A stretch of DNA of 44,983 bases from an uncultured Verrucomicrobia subdivision 3 bacterium (GCA_903865745.1 CAIPKV010000005.1:1-44983), one strand, 5' to 3'; positions 28,177 to 37,260 are shown, numbered from the stretch's first letter. Notes: a model not told the origin generated them from the sequence alone. Translations and numbers: made by a program.

Positions 28177-29208
28177 ATGAAAGCATTGGTCAAAAAAGAA
28201 TCCAAACCCGGCCTTTGGCTGACGGACGTGCCGGAGCCAAAAACTGGCATCAATGATGTGCTCATCAAAGTAGACCGCACCGGCATCTGCGGCACGGACT
28301 TGCATATATACCAATGGGACGCGTGGGCGCAGAAAACCATCCCGGTCCCGATGATCGTCGGCCATGAATTCGTAGGCGAAATCGTGGAGGTCGGCGCGAA
28401 TGTTAATGATTTTCATTTCGGCGACGTGGTAAGCGCCGAGGGTCACGTCGTCTGCGGGCGCTGCCGCAACTGTCTTGCCGGCCGCCGCCATCTGTGCAAG
28501 GACACCCAGGGCATCGGCGTGAACCGCGCCGGCGCATTCGCGGAATACATTTCCGTGCCGATGACCAATGTCTGGCATCACCAGCCAGACATTGACCGCG
28601 ACGTGGCCGCGATTTTCGATCCGTTCGGCAATGCCGTCCACACCGCGCTGTCGTTTGACCTTCTCGGCGAGGACGTGTTGATCACCGGCGCGGGTCCGAT
28701 TGGCATCATGGCCGCAGGTATTGCCAAACACGCCGGGGCGCGCCACGTCGTCATCACGGATAAAAATGATTACCGGCTCGATTTGGCCAAAAAAATGGGC
28801 GCGACTGTGGCACTCAACGTGAAAACCGGCAATCTGGCCGACGTGCAGAAACAGCTCGGCATGAAGGAAGGTTTCGACGTGGGCCTGGAAATGTCCGGCA
28901 ACGCGTCGGCATTCCGCGACATGATTAACAGCATGGCGCACGGCGGCAAAATCGCGCTGCTCGGCATTCCGTCCGAGCCGATCGCGATTGACTGGAACAA
29001 AGTGGTTTTCAATATGCTAACGATCAAAGGCATTTACGGGCGCGAAATGTATGAGACTTGGTATAAAATGACCGTGATGCTGGAGAGCGGTTTGGACATC
29101 CGCCCGGTTATCACGCACCGCTATCATTTCACCGAGTTTGAAAAAGGTTTTCAGTCGATGCTGTCTGGACAGTCGGGCAAGGTGATTCTGGACTGCAGGG
29201 ACAAATGA
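28177..29208 (+). CDS. tdh: L-threonine 3-dehydrogenase
   Basis: 343 residues, essentially the full length of E. coli Tdh and closely similar throughout from memory. Catalytic zinc ligands lie in [11 protein letters not shown] and VGHEFVGE; the structural zinc loop is [15 protein letters not shown]. The NAD-binding site is [11 protein letters not shown], and [17 protein letters not shown] and [13 protein letters not shown] are conserved blocks. It oxidises L-threonine to 2-amino-3-ketobutyrate in the cytoplasm. The partner enzyme Kbl is encoded one gene downstream; the gene between (29205) overlaps the tdh stop by four bases. Confidence 0.96.
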   Translation: MKALVKKESKPGLWLTDVPEPKTGINDVLIKVDRTGICGTDLHIYQWDAWAQKTIPVPMIVGHEFVGEIVEVGANVNDFHFGDVVSAEGHVVCGRCRNCLAGRRHLCKDTQGIGVNRAGAFAEYISVPMTNVWHHQPDIDRDVAAIFDPFGNAVHTALSFDLLGEDVLITGAGPIGIMAAGIAKHAGARHVVITDKNDYRLDLAKKMGATVALNVKTGNLADVQKQLGMKEGFDVGLEMSGNASAFRDMINSMAHGGKIALLGIPSEPIAIDWNKVVFNMLTIKGIYGREMYETWYKMTVMLESGLDIRPVITHRYHFTEFEKGFQSMLSGQSGKVILDCRDK

Positions 29209-30470
29209 AAAAATATGTTTTATTCGTCGCGCTGGCCGCCGTTGCGACGGCTCTGTCGACGCGGGCTGGCGAACTGCGCGTGCCCGCCTTCACTGCCTAC
29301 CTTGATCCTCTTGACGGCAACGCGGAAGTTTCTTCCGACCACGGTGTCTCCGGTTGGAGCGATCCCACGCAAAAGATTCTTTGGTTCGGCGAAATCAAAA
29401 TGCCGGGTCGGCTCAAGTGCTCGCTGTCGTTGCGTCTGCCCGTGGGCACGGAAAGCAAACTGCGCCTGACCGTTGCCGGAAAATCCAGCATGGCCACCGC
29501 TAAAGGCGCGGGTGATGACGCGGTGAATATTTCCTTCGGTTTCTTCGACATCGCCTCGGCCGGCTATCAAAAATTCACGCTTGAATCGCTCAATGCCGCC
29601 GGCCAACCGGCGGGCGACATCGAAGCCCTGGTGTTAAGCGGCGCGGCGGCCACCGACGCGCAGTTCAATCTCCAGCCCCGCCGCAACGCCGCCTCTGTGC
29701 ATCTTGCCTATCCGACTTCCGGCTTCACGAACATTGACGCGTTTTACTGCGAGGTGGCCGCGACGACCACGCCGCTGTGGACCTACTTCGAGGCCTGCGG
29801 CTGGCAGCGAGGTTATTTCGGGATGCAAGTCAACAGCCCGACCGAGCGCCGGATTATTTTCAGCGTTTGGGACAGCGGCAATGAAGCCGTTAGCCGCACC
29901 AAAGTCGGCGCAGACAACCGCGTGACGATCGTGGCCAAGGGCGAAAAGGTTTTCAGCGGAGACTTTGGCAACGAAGGCACCGGTGGCCACAGCCACCTAG
30001 TTTATAACTGGCAGACCGGCGAAAAACAACGCTTTGTTGTCACTGCCAAAGTTGCCGACGCCACGCACACCATTTATTCCGGCTACTGGTTTCACCCGCA
30101 GCAAAAAAAATGGATGCTGATTTCCAGTTGGAATGCACCGAAGGACGGCGCGTATCTGCACGGACTTTACAGCTTCGTCGAGGATTTCGGGGACGACAAT
30201 GGCCAGCTTAACCGCAAGGCACTTTACGGCAACCAATGGCTGCACACCGCCGACGGCCAATGGCATGAAGTGACCGCGGCCAGCTTCAGCACCGACCCGA
30301 CGGGAAAGGCCAACCGCTTCGACCGTTTTATGGGTATCGAAAATAACCAGTTTTTTCTCTCCACCGGCGGGTTCATTTTCGGCTTCACAAAATTTGGCGC
30401 GAAATTCAACCGCCCTGCCACCGGCCGGCCGCCGGAGGACTTTGAGTTGTCGGCCATTCCCAAAAAATAA
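29205..30470 (+). CDS. Secreted DUF5077-DUF3472 protein inside the tdh-kbl operon
   Basis: 421 residues with a signal peptide ([10 protein letters not shown], cleavage near TRAG). An N-terminal DUF5077-like domain (~25-165) is followed by a DUF3472 domain (~175-405: [40 protein letters not shown]). Family knowledge: DUF3472 and DUF5077 occur in extracytoplasmic proteins of Bacteroidetes and Verrucomicrobia next to carbohydrate enzymes; the reaction is unknown. The ATG overlaps the tdh stop (ATGA), and kbl starts three bases after its stop, so all three genes should be translationally coupled. A second DUF3472 domain is at the N-terminus of the giant protein at 12465. Confidence 0.8.
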   Translation: MKKYVLFVALAAVATALSTRAGELRVPAFTAYLDPLDGNAEVSSDHGVSGWSDPTQKILWFGEIKMPGRLKCSLSLRLPVGTESKLRLTVAGKSSMATAKGAGDDAVNISFGFFDIASAGYQKFTLESLNAAGQPAGDIEALVLSGAAATDAQFNLQPRRNAASVHLAYPTSGFTNIDAFYCEVAATTTPLWTYFEACGWQRGYFGMQVNSPTERRIIFSVWDSGNEAVSRTKVGADNRVTIVAKGEKVFSGDFGNEGTGGHSHLVYNWQTGEKQRFVVTAKVADATHTIYSGYWFHPQQKKWMLISSWNAPKDGAYLHGLYSFVEDFGDDNGQLNRKALYGNQWLHTADGQWHEVTAASFSTDPTGKANRFDRFMGIENNQFFLSTGGFIFGFTKFGAKFNRPATGRPPEDFELSAIPKK

Positions 30471-30472
30471 TT

Positions 30473-31657
30473 ATGATGTCCGCCTTCAAGGAATATTTGG
30501 TGTCGCAGTTGGCCGGCATCCGCGCTGCCGGCACCTACAAAAATGAGCGCGTCATCCTCACGCCGCAGGGCGCGACCATCCGCGTGGCCGATGGCCGACC
30601 GGTCTTGAATTTGTGCGCCAACAATTACCTCGGCCTCGCGCAACATCCCGGCGTTGCCGCTGCCGCGAAAGCCGCGATTGACGAATGGGGTTATGGCTGT
30701 GCCAGCGTGCGCTTCATCTGTGGCACGCAAGGCGTTCACAAACAGCTCGAAAAAAAATTGAGCGAGTTTCTCGGCACCGACGACACGATCCTTTATTCCT
30801 CCTGCTTCGACGCGAACGGCGGCTTGTTCGAGACGCTGCTCGGCGAAGCGGATGCTGTTATTTCTGACGAGTTGAACCACGCGAGCATCATTGACGGCAT
30901 CCGTTTGTGCAAAGCGCAGCGGCATCGCTACAAAAACAATGACATGGCTGACTTGGAGGCGAAGTTAAAAGCGGCGGCAAATTGCCGTTTCAAAATGATC
31001 GCCACCGACGGTGTGTTCTCGATGGACGGCTGCATTGCAAATTTGAAAGCGATTTGTAATCTGGCAGAAAAATACGGTGCACTGGTGATGGTGGACGATT
31101 CGCACGCAGTTGGCTTCATCGGCAAAACCGGACGCGGCACACATGAACTCCATGAGGTCATGGGGCGCGTGGACATACTCACCGGCACGCTCGGCAAGGC
31201 GTTTGGCGGTGCGAGCGGCGGTTACACGAGCGGACGCCGGGAAATCATCGAGCTTCTGCGCCAGCGTTCGCGGACGTATCTTTTTTCCAACACGCTGGCG
31301 CCATCCATTGCCGGCGCCTCGCTGAAAGTTTTGGAATTGCTGGACGCTTCAGCCGAGTTGCGTGACAAGCTGGAGGCGAACACAAAATATTTTCGCGCCG
31401 GCATGGATGAGCTTGGCTTCGACCTCCCGCCCGGCTCGCACCCGATTTGTCCGGTGATGCTAGGCGACGCGGCGCTGGCCGGAAAATTCGCGGAAGCGAT
31501 GCTGACCAAAGGCGTCTATGTGATCGGGTTTTCCTATCCGGTGGTGCCGCCTGGCCAGGCGCGCATCCGCGTGCAGATTTCGGCAGCCCATTCGCTACCG
31601 GAACTGGAACTGGCTATGCAGGCGTTTGCCGAAGTAAAACAGCAGCTCGGTATTTAA
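30473..31657 (+). CDS. kbl: 2-amino-3-ketobutyrate coenzyme A ligase (glycine C-acetyltransferase)
   Basis: 394 residues, the family's normal length. Alpha-oxoamine synthase fold: [46 protein letters not shown] and [10 protein letters not shown]. The PLP-binding lysine is in [12 protein letters not shown] (Lys242). It splits 2-amino-3-ketobutyrate with CoA into glycine and acetyl-CoA, completing the Tdh pathway. The start at 30473 (tandem ATG) is three bases after the DUF3472 gene. Confidence 0.96.
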   Translation: MMSAFKEYLVSQLAGIRAAGTYKNERVILTPQGATIRVADGRPVLNLCANNYLGLAQHPGVAAAAKAAIDEWGYGCASVRFICGTQGVHKQLEKKLSEFLGTDDTILYSSCFDANGGLFETLLGEADAVISDELNHASIIDGIRLCKAQRHRYKNNDMADLEAKLKAAANCRFKMIATDGVFSMDGCIANLKAICNLAEKYGALVMVDDSHAVGFIGKTGRGTHELHEVMGRVDILTGTLGKAFGGASGGYTSGRREIIELLRQRSRTYLFSNTLAPSIAGASLKVLELLDASAELRDKLEANTKYFRAGMDELGFDLPPGSHPICPVMLGDAALAGKFAEAMLTKGVYVIGFSYPVVPPGQARIRVQISAAHSLPELELAMQAFAEVKQQLGI

Positions 31658-31780
31658 ACCCGCAACCATGAGGCGAGTAAAAAAACTGTCACGCGTCTAC
31701 CCGGCGGCTGGATATAAATTATGATGAGTCACAATGTTTGTTTATACGCAGATTATTATACCGCAGCCCCCTAAAAATTT

Positions 31781-34582
31781 ATGAAACAGATGCTATTCGG
31801 AATTTTGTTCACCTTAGGCCTTTGCGTGATGGGGAACAAACAGAGTCTGGCAAACTCGACGCCAGCCGGTATTGCTCAAACTTGGACGGACGCTGTGGGA
31901 CAACCAATTTCCGCTCACGAGGGTGGGATTTCCCGATTTGGAGACGAATATTACTGGTATGGCACCAGCTACCGAGGAAATCCCGACGGAGCCTATGGCG
32001 TGGCCGGACACAAACTGGCCAACGGTTTCAACGTCTATGAGTCAAAAGATTTGAAAAACTGGACCTGCCAAGGAGTCTGTCTCGCCATCCCGACGAATGG
32101 CTGGGGAGCTAGTGGCACCTTGCACCGGCCTTTCGTTTTTTTCAACGCGAAGACTCGGCAATATGTGATGTGGTTTTTTCAATTCACCGCCACTTATCCA
32201 GACGCCATGCTGGGGGTGGCGGTTGCGGATTCCCCCGCTGGTCCGTTTCACATCGTCGGTCACCGGAACAGCGGCGAGGAGCATGGCTGGGCGCAGGATT
32301 TGGGAGGATTACAGGACAATGACGGCCACGCCTATATCGTTTATGACGACGGGCACCGCAATTTGCGGGTAAACCGGCTGACCGAAGATTATCTGGATGT
32401 CTCCGGGCAGGGCGTGATCGCGCTGAAATCGCCGCCCGAATGTGAAGGTGCTGCCATGACCAAGTGGCGGGGGAAATATATTGTCGCCGGATCGGGTGTG
32501 CATGGCTGGAACGGCTCCGACACCCAATATGCCGTCGCCGACCAGCCGCTAGGACCTTATGGCCCACCCCGGTTGATGAATCCGGTGGGAACGGCGACCT
32601 GGCAGTCACAAATCTCCAATTTTTTCCCCGGACTGGAACCGGACTCCGTCTATGCGCTTTGCGACCGTTGGTGGTTTAAGCGCGACGGAACCGAGACTCA
32701 CGACCTGGAGCAATCCTCCTATTTGTTTCTACCACTGCGCCAGAATTCAAAATCCGGAGAATTTCAGCTGGATTATGATCGCCGGCTGGTTCCGCCGGAC
32801 AAAGCGAACATAGCTGCTTCCGCACATTTACTACCCGCTGCCCACACCTTTGCCGTTGGTGCCGAGGATTTTCTGCTCGACGGAATGCCCTTCCAAATCA
32901 AGGCCGGAGAAATGCACCCGGCGCGTGTGCCGCATCAATACTGGGCCGACCGCCTGCGCATGATCCACGCAATGGGGCTGAACACGGTTTCGATTTACGT
33001 TTTCTGGAACCAGCACGAGCCGCACGAGGGTGAATTTAATTTCAAGGGCGACGCGGACATAGCGCAGTTCGTGAGGCTGGCCCAGAAAGAAGGTTTATGG
33101 GTGATTTTGCGGCCCGGTCCGTATTGCTGTGCCGAGTGGGAATTCGGCGGCTATCCGTGGTGGCTGCTCAAGCAGCACGACCTGAAAATCCGCAGTCAGG
33201 ACCCGCGCTTTTTGGCGGCGGCGGAAACTTACATGAAAAAACTGGGGGAACAGCTCGCCCCGTTGCAAATCACGCACGGCGGGCCGATCATTCTAGTGCA
33301 AGTAGAAAACGAATACGGGAGCTACGGCAGCGATCATAGTTACATGGGCAAGATTCTTGACCTGGATCGCGCCGCCGGTTTTGACGTGCCATTCTTCACC
33401 GCCGACGGTGGCGGCAACATGATGGTCAATGGTCATCTGCCCGAAGTTTTGCCCGGACTCAACGGCGGCAGCGGGCCGGACATCATGAAGGAAATTGGCA
33501 AGTATCGTCCCAACGGCCCATGGTTCGTGCCTGAATTGTATCCCGGGTGGCTCGATCATTGGGGTGAGCCGCATGCGCAGATTGGCATTGAAGATCTTGT
33601 GGGCGATACGGAGTGGAAACTGACGAACCACGTGTCGTTCTGCTATTACATGATTTACGGTGGCACATCGTTTGGCTTTATGAATGGCGCGAATTACGGT
33701 GACCATTTTCAACCGCAGCCCACGAGTTATGATTATGACGCGCCGATGGACGAGGCGGGCTGGCCCACGAAAAAATATTATGCACTGCGCGAAGTATTCA
33801 CCCGGCATTTGACACCCGGCGAAGTCTTGCCGGAAGTGCCGGCCATGAAACCGGTGATTGAGATTCCAAAAATTGAATTCACCAGTTCGGCGAGTGTTTT
33901 TGATCTGCTCGGCAAACCCGTGAAATCGGAAAGGCCATTGAGCTTTGAAGACCTTGATCAAGGCTATGGCTACGTTTTGTATCGCTCAAAAATTTGCGGC
34001 CCAGTGGATGCGATACTAAAGCTCAAAGAACTGCGCGACTACGCCGTCGTGTGTGTGGATGGCAAGCGAGTGACCACGCTGGATCGCCGACTCAAGCAAG
34101 ATTACCTGGCACTGGTCATTACCAATACCGGCGCAACGTTGGATATTCTCGTTGAGAATAGTGGGCGCATTAACTACGGCGGCGAGTTGTCGCGCAACCG
34201 CAAAGGTATCACCGAATCCGTCATGCTTGGCGACCGGGAGCTAACCGGTTGGGAGATGTTCAAGCTGCCGTTCGACAAAGTGCCGAAGGTTAAAACCGCC
34301 CACCACGCGGCGAACACCGCCCCATTCGTTGCGCACGGCACGTTTGCACTGTCACAAACCGGCGACACGTTTTTGGATTTGCGCGGCTGGGGCAAGGGAA
34401 TTGTATTCGTGAACGGACACAACCTCGGCCGTTATTGGAACATCGGTCCGCAGCAGACGCTTTACTGCCCCGGCGTTTGGCTTAAGGAAGGCCGCAATGA
34501 GATTGTGGTTTTTGAGCAGATCAAAGACGGCATTCAAGAGCTAACCGGAATAGCGTCTCCAATTCTGGATCAGCTCAATTAA
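31781..34582 (+). CDS. Secreted GH43-like/GH35 fusion, exo-galactanase plus beta-galactosidase
   Basis: 933 residues with a signal peptide (MKQMLFGILF, cleavage near SLAN). The first ~330 residues are a five-bladed GH43-like domain resembling exo-beta-1,3-galactanases of GH43_24 type: ISAHEGGISRFGDEYYWYG, FNVYESKDLKNW, LHRPFVFFN and DLGGLQDNDGHAYIVY. From ~370 a GH35 beta-galactosidase follows: GEMHPARVP, YVFWNQHEP, LRPGPYCCAEWE, QVENEYGSYG (acid/base Glu511) and PELYPGWLDHWGE (nucleophile Glu585), then beta domains ending RNEIVVFEQ. Both catalytic sets look complete. Together they would strip beta-galactosyl units from galactan or glycoprotein side chains outside the cytoplasm. There are 123 bases between kbl and this gene, so it may have its own promoter. 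Confidence 0.88.
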   Translation: MKQMLFGILFTLGLCVMGNKQSLANSTPAGIAQTWTDAVGQPISAHEGGISRFGDEYYWYGTSYRGNPDGAYGVAGHKLANGFNVYESKDLKNWTCQGVCLAIPTNGWGASGTLHRPFVFFNAKTRQYVMWFFQFTATYPDAMLGVAVADSPAGPFHIVGHRNSGEEHGWAQDLGGLQDNDGHAYIVYDDGHRNLRVNRLTEDYLDVSGQGVIALKSPPECEGAAMTKWRGKYIVAGSGVHGWNGSDTQYAVADQPLGPYGPPRLMNPVGTATWQSQISNFFPGLEPDSVYALCDRWWFKRDGTETHDLEQSSYLFLPLRQNSKSGEFQLDYDRRLVPPDKANIAASAHLLPAAHTFAVGAEDFLLDGMPFQIKAGEMHPARVPHQYWADRLRMIHAMGLNTVSIYVFWNQHEPHEGEFNFKGDADIAQFVRLAQKEGLWVILRPGPYCCAEWEFGGYPWWLLKQHDLKIRSQDPRFLAAAETYMKKLGEQLAPLQITHGGPIILVQVENEYGSYGSDHSYMGKILDLDRAAGFDVPFFTADGGGNMMVNGHLPEVLPGLNGGSGPDIMKEIGKYRPNGPWFVPELYPGWLDHWGEPHAQIGIEDLVGDTEWKLTNHVSFCYYMIYGGTSFGFMNGANYGDHFQPQPTSYDYDAPMDEAGWPTKKYYALREVFTRHLTPGEVLPEVPAMKPVIEIPKIEFTSSASVFDLLGKPVKSERPLSFEDLDQGYGYVLYRSKICGPVDAILKLKELRDYAVVCVDGKRVTTLDRRLKQDYLALVITNTGATLDILVENSGRINYGGELSRNRKGITESVMLGDRELTGWEMFKLPFDKVPKVKTAHHAANTAPFVAHGTFALSQTGDTFLDLRGWGKGIVFVNGHNLGRYWNIGPQQTLYCPGVWLKEGRNEIVVFEQIKDGIQELTGIASPILDQLN

Positions 34583-34612
34583 TTCCGCGTTCTGGGAGTG
34601 TCGCAATCCTCA

Positions 34613-34888
34613 TTATTTGGCATGAGACACGATGCGCTGGCGGATTTCCGCCAGTAGCTTCCGACCGCGCGCCGGATTGCCGCGCTTCTCGCGCACCACA
34701 AAGCGGGCTTCCGCCTGCCTCTCGGTAATGACGTGCGTGACAAAGTTATCAAACAACCGCTGCATACTCGTGCCGGTGGAGCGCGCCGCGCCCAGCGACC
34801 CTCTTTGCCGCGAGTCATCGCAACGATAAGGTATGGTTTTCAATTTACAATTTTCAGATGTTGCGAATCCGAGCTCATCGCGCAACAA
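34613..34888 (-). CDS. Hypothetical small protein, possibly a fragment
   Basis: 91 codons ending TERQAEARFVVREKRGNPARGRKLLAEIRQRIVSHAK-like (charged, helical C-terminal half), with a less protein-like N-terminal part. No family recognised. It lies downstream of the mobile-element operon on the same strand, separated by ~385 bases. It may be the 3' end of a broken gene rather than a complete one; the start at 34888 is not supported by a ribosome site. Confidence 0.3.
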   Translation of the reverse strand: MLRDELGFATSENCKLKTIPYRCDDSRQRGSLGAARSTGTSMQRLFDNFVTHVITERQAEARFVVREKRGNPARGRKLLAEIRQRIVSHAK

Positions 34889-34980
34889 CTCGCGTTGGCG
34901 GACAAACCAAAATTCCTACTGGACGGATGGCTTGGTGGCTGCCGCTGGCGGTCAACTTGTTTGCTGTCTGTCGGATGTTT

Positions 34981-35023
34981 CTCGTGCGGGAAACAGTCAA
35001 ACTGTCACGAGTTGAGTTTTTTT
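34981..35023 (+). terminator. Possible terminator hairpin with T-run
   Basis: CTCGTG (34981-34986) can pair with CACGAG (35006-35011), and inside it ACAGT with ACTGT around a CAA loop. The structure has a six-base one-sided bulge and is followed by TTGAGTTTTTTT. It is 400 bases past the GH43-GH35 stop, so its client is uncertain. Confidence 0.4.
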
Positions 35024-35110
35024 GGACTTTGTTTCTGATAAGAAAACTGTCTTTCTTCGTGAACCGCACTCCCCGCGCGAAATCTTAGAAGCAAAAGCAT
35101 CGGAGCCGGG

Positions 35111-35167
35111 CAGTTTGTCACAGGTGGAGGCCGGACGGCATACGGACGGCACGACCTTGACAAACTG
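35111..35167. repeat. 10-bp perfect inverted repeat with internal direct repeat
   Basis: CAGTTTGTCA (35111-35120) and TGACAAACTG (35158-35167) are exact reverse complements around a 37-base spacer. The spacer contains ACGGACGGCA-like words in tandem. Position and size would suit an operator or a recombination or nicking site near the end of the mobile-element operon. Confidence 0.5.
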
Positions 35168-35273
35168 ACCGGCGACCTACCATGGAAACCGGATTCGCGC
35201 GCGTCCTGATTGGCGCGGTTGCCCCTCAACGGAATGACCTTGGGTGAAAAGGTGAAACGTGGATTTCCGCTCG

Positions 35274-35867
35274 TCAGCGATATTTGAATGCAATTACCAA
35301 GCCGACAACAAGACCAATCACGATGCCGACCGCAATTAATCCGAGCAAGGCCAGCCAGTCCCGTCGGATTTGCAGTCCGGCGATTCGGCCATCCAAGTCC
35401 TCGCAGGTTTTATGAAACCTTTCGCTGGCGGCTTTGAGATCGTTCTTGACCCGATGGTGCGCGGAAACCCCGTCGTCCAGATGTCTTCTGATGTCCATGG
35501 CAGCGGCTCCGATTTCCTTCAACTGACTGCGGAATGAACCGGATGCCTGATTCAACGCTTCGGTGTGAGCCTTGACGATGTTGTCTAATTCCCCGGTTTG
35601 CTCCGCACCAACGGCGGAGAAATTGCCGATCAGCGCGGCGGTCTGCCGCCGGTATTCGGCCAGATGCAGTTCAATCAATTTGCGGGATTCATTGACCGCC
35701 TGCGGCACGAGCGCCGCCGCGCGCCATTGCGCCCGCGTCAGCATCACAAGTTGGACGGGAAATCCGTTTTCGTCTCCGTCACACCATTCGGCCAAAATCT
35801 TCCGCAGCCGTTTGGCTTCGTCGGCGGACAGCCCATTGCACAAAAAATCAAAATCCGTGTCCTCCAT
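35274..35867 (-). CDS. Coiled-coil protein with C-terminal membrane anchor (TraM-position gene)
   Basis: 197 residues from ATG 35867, preceded by GGAG at good spacing (GGAGAATAATC ATG). This is one of the few clear Shine-Dalgarno sites in the window and it rules out the longer frame to 36014. The N-terminal part is acidic (MEDTDFDFLCNGLS), the middle is long, helical and rich in Glu/Gln/Arg, and the last ~30 residues are one transmembrane helix (LLGLIAVGIVIGLVVG) with a short basic tail, so the bulk faces the cytoplasm. No family recognised. By order (HTH protein, ParA-like ATPase, membrane protein) it corresponds to TraM in RP4-type Tra1 operons, a positional analogy only. Confidence 0.6.
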   Translation of the reverse strand: MEDTDFDFLCNGLSADEAKRLRKILAEWCDGDENGFPVQLVMLTRAQWRAAALVPQAVNESRKLIELHLAEYRRQTAALIGNFSAVGAEQTGELDNIVKAHTEALNQASGSFRSQLKEIGAAAMDIRRHLDDGVSAHHRVKNDLKAASERFHKTCEDLDGRIAGLQIRRDWLALLGLIAVGIVIGLVVGLVIAFKYR

Positions 35868-35869
35868 GA

Positions 35870-36688
35870 TTATTCTCCGAAGTTCAACTGCGGCTGCGGT
35901 TCGGCTTTCGCCTTCTCCTTGGCCGGCGCAGGTTTTTCCTTGGGAACAAATTCCGTCGGTAACAACAAATCCGCAATCGCGTCGTATTGCCGGAATAATT
36001 TCTGCATCGCCCATTGGATTTCACCGGCGAGCAACCGTTCCAAGTGACCAGCCTCAACGTGCGACAGTTCGGCGAAGCTCAAGCCACGCTTGGCGATGGC
36101 CTCGGCTTTTTCAATCGCCAGCAAGGTTGTTGGCGTGACAGCCGGCAACGTCACGGATTTCGCGCCAAACTCGATTAACTGCTTTTCCAGTTGTGAACCC
36201 TTGAACAAATCACCGCGCGCCTTGGCGGGATTGTTGACAATGCAATAATCCACGCGATCGCCCGCGTAGAGAAACAACCGTCCGGCGTTGGTCATGCTCT
36301 CCGTGTCGTCAGTCGGGAACAGGAAAAATGTCAGTCGCACACCCTGTTCGGCGCAGACGACCAGCACTTGCAATTCCTCCAGCGCACCCAAGATCAAGGC
36401 GTCGGCTTGAGCGCGGGTGTCAATGACGTGAACGGGTGCCGAATCTTTCAGCACCCGCCGGAACAAACTTAACAGAGCCGTCTTGCTCTCGTGTTCGTTG
36501 CCGAGATGATAGGAGCGGACTGCTTGTGGATGCCGGTTGGCAAAGGTGTGATGGCGGTCGTCGAGGTCGGAACCGTTCCACGGCACACCGAGCTGGTCGA
36601 GCCAGGCAGTGCGGAATTCGGCTTCAAAACTTTTGCCAAGATTGCCTTTGGACTGGGGATTGAGGTGGATGCGTCGGGTGGTGTTCAT
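35870..36688 (-). CDS. ParA/MinD-like deviant Walker ATPase (TraL/StbB-like)
   Basis: 272 residues. The N-terminus has NPQSKGNLGKSFEAEF, a deviant Walker A (KGNLGKS, signature Lys followed by GK-Ser) where ParA proteins have KGGxGKT. TAWLDQLG, HVIDTRAQAD (Walker A' / switch-like Asp) and VDYCIVNNPAKAR fit a ParA-type core. The tail (after ~240) is Lys/Pro/Glu-rich and likely disordered. The ATG overlaps the end of the HTH gene by four bases. ParA-like proteins in this gene position position plasmid DNA or transfer complexes (RP4 TraL, R388 StbB). Partition of an integrated or extrachromosomal element is the alternative. Confidence 0.7.
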   Translation of the reverse strand: MNTTRRIHLNPQSKGNLGKSFEAEFRTAWLDQLGVPWNGSDLDDRHHTFANRHPQAVRSYHLGNEHESKTALLSLFRRVLKDSAPVHVIDTRAQADALILGALEELQVLVVCAEQGVRLTFFLFPTDDTESMTNAGRLFLYAGDRVDYCIVNNPAKARGDLFKGSQLEKQLIEFGAKSVTLPAVTPTTLLAIEKAEAIAKRGLSFAELSHVEAGHLERLLAGEIQWAMQKLFRQYDAIADLLLPTEFVPKEKPAPAKEKAKAEPQPQLNFGE

Positions 36689-37050
36689 AGTTTTGTTGGA
36701 TCGTTGAGTTTGATGTTTTCAGGACTCGGTTGCCGGAATGAACGGGGAGTTGGCGTAGCCGCCAGCACCGGCTTAATGACTGGTGCTGTTGGCTTCACCG
36801 TGGCCGGTAGCGACATCACTGCTCCATCCTCCCAGTGAGGCTTGGCCTGCCGTTTCAGGTAGCGCCGGTAGAATTGGTGCAATCCCTGAAACGTGATGAC
36901 GCAACCTTTCTCGGTGCGAAGCAGCGCGGCGATTTCCTGCCATGTCCGGCGCTGCCGGCGCTGTTCGCGGATGAAGTCCACGAACGCTTCGAGGCGGCTG
37001 CGATAGGCGCGTCCGCCGCCACACCGTTCATTCTTGGTTTCCGAGTCCAT
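36685..37050 (-). CDS. Small helix-turn-helix protein (TraK/StbA-like)
   Basis: 121 residues. A basic N-terminal half contains FVDFIREQRRQRRTWQEIA and VITFQGLHQFYRRY, a predicted helix-turn-helix like those in plasmid TraK/StbA/MobC-type proteins that bind repeats near oriT. The C-terminal half is Pro/Thr/Ser-rich and disordered. It is the first gene of a three-gene minus-strand operon (stop overlapping the ATPase start). A phased GTTGAA array starts ~110 bases upstream and is the obvious candidate binding site. Confidence 0.6.
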   Translation of the reverse strand: MDSETKNERCGGGRAYRSRLEAFVDFIREQRRQRRTWQEIAALLRTEKGCVITFQGLHQFYRRYLKRQAKPHWEDGAVMSLPATVKPTAPVIKPVLAATPTPRSFRQPSPENIKLNDPTKL

Positions 37051-37160
37051 TCACCGCCAGTTTAGGTCAATGCGAATCAACTGTGTTAGCGAGTAGCGGG
37101 CGGATTGAGCCGGGAAAATGAGCGAGTTAATGCCGGTAACTTTTGTGTTTATTGAAAGGC

Positions 37161-37260
37161 GTTGAATCGCCGGTTGAAAATTGTTGAACGGTGTTGAACC
37201 CTGATGTTGAAAGTTGTTGAGCCGCGTTGAATTCATCAACGCCCTTCAACGCATTTCAAC
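37161..37260. repeat. Helically phased GTTGAA repeat array with inverted arm
   Basis: GTTGA(A) starts at 37161, 37173, 37183, 37193, 37206, 37216 and 37226; after that the inverted form (T)TCAAC ends at 37240, 37250 and 37260. Most steps are exactly 10 bases, with two of 12-13, so sites lie on one face of the helix. Seven direct and three inverted half-sites lie just upstream of the operon for the HTH and ParA-like proteins, as with stbA-type or iteron repeats. Confidence 0.75.

Larger units (their letters stand above)
34583..35273. other. Boundary region between glycan locus and mobile-element genes
   Basis: Apart from the weak minus-strand frame and hairpins listed separately, no gene is supported. 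The sequence turns AT-richer near 34980-35080 and lacks similarity to the flanking operons. It may contain the edge of an inserted element, but no tRNA or clear target-site repeat was recognised. Confidence 0.35.

Noticed and set aside
37161-37260. CRISPR array
   Set aside because: The repeated unit is only six bases with 10-base phasing and an inverted arm; there are no 20-40-base repeats, spacers or cas genes.
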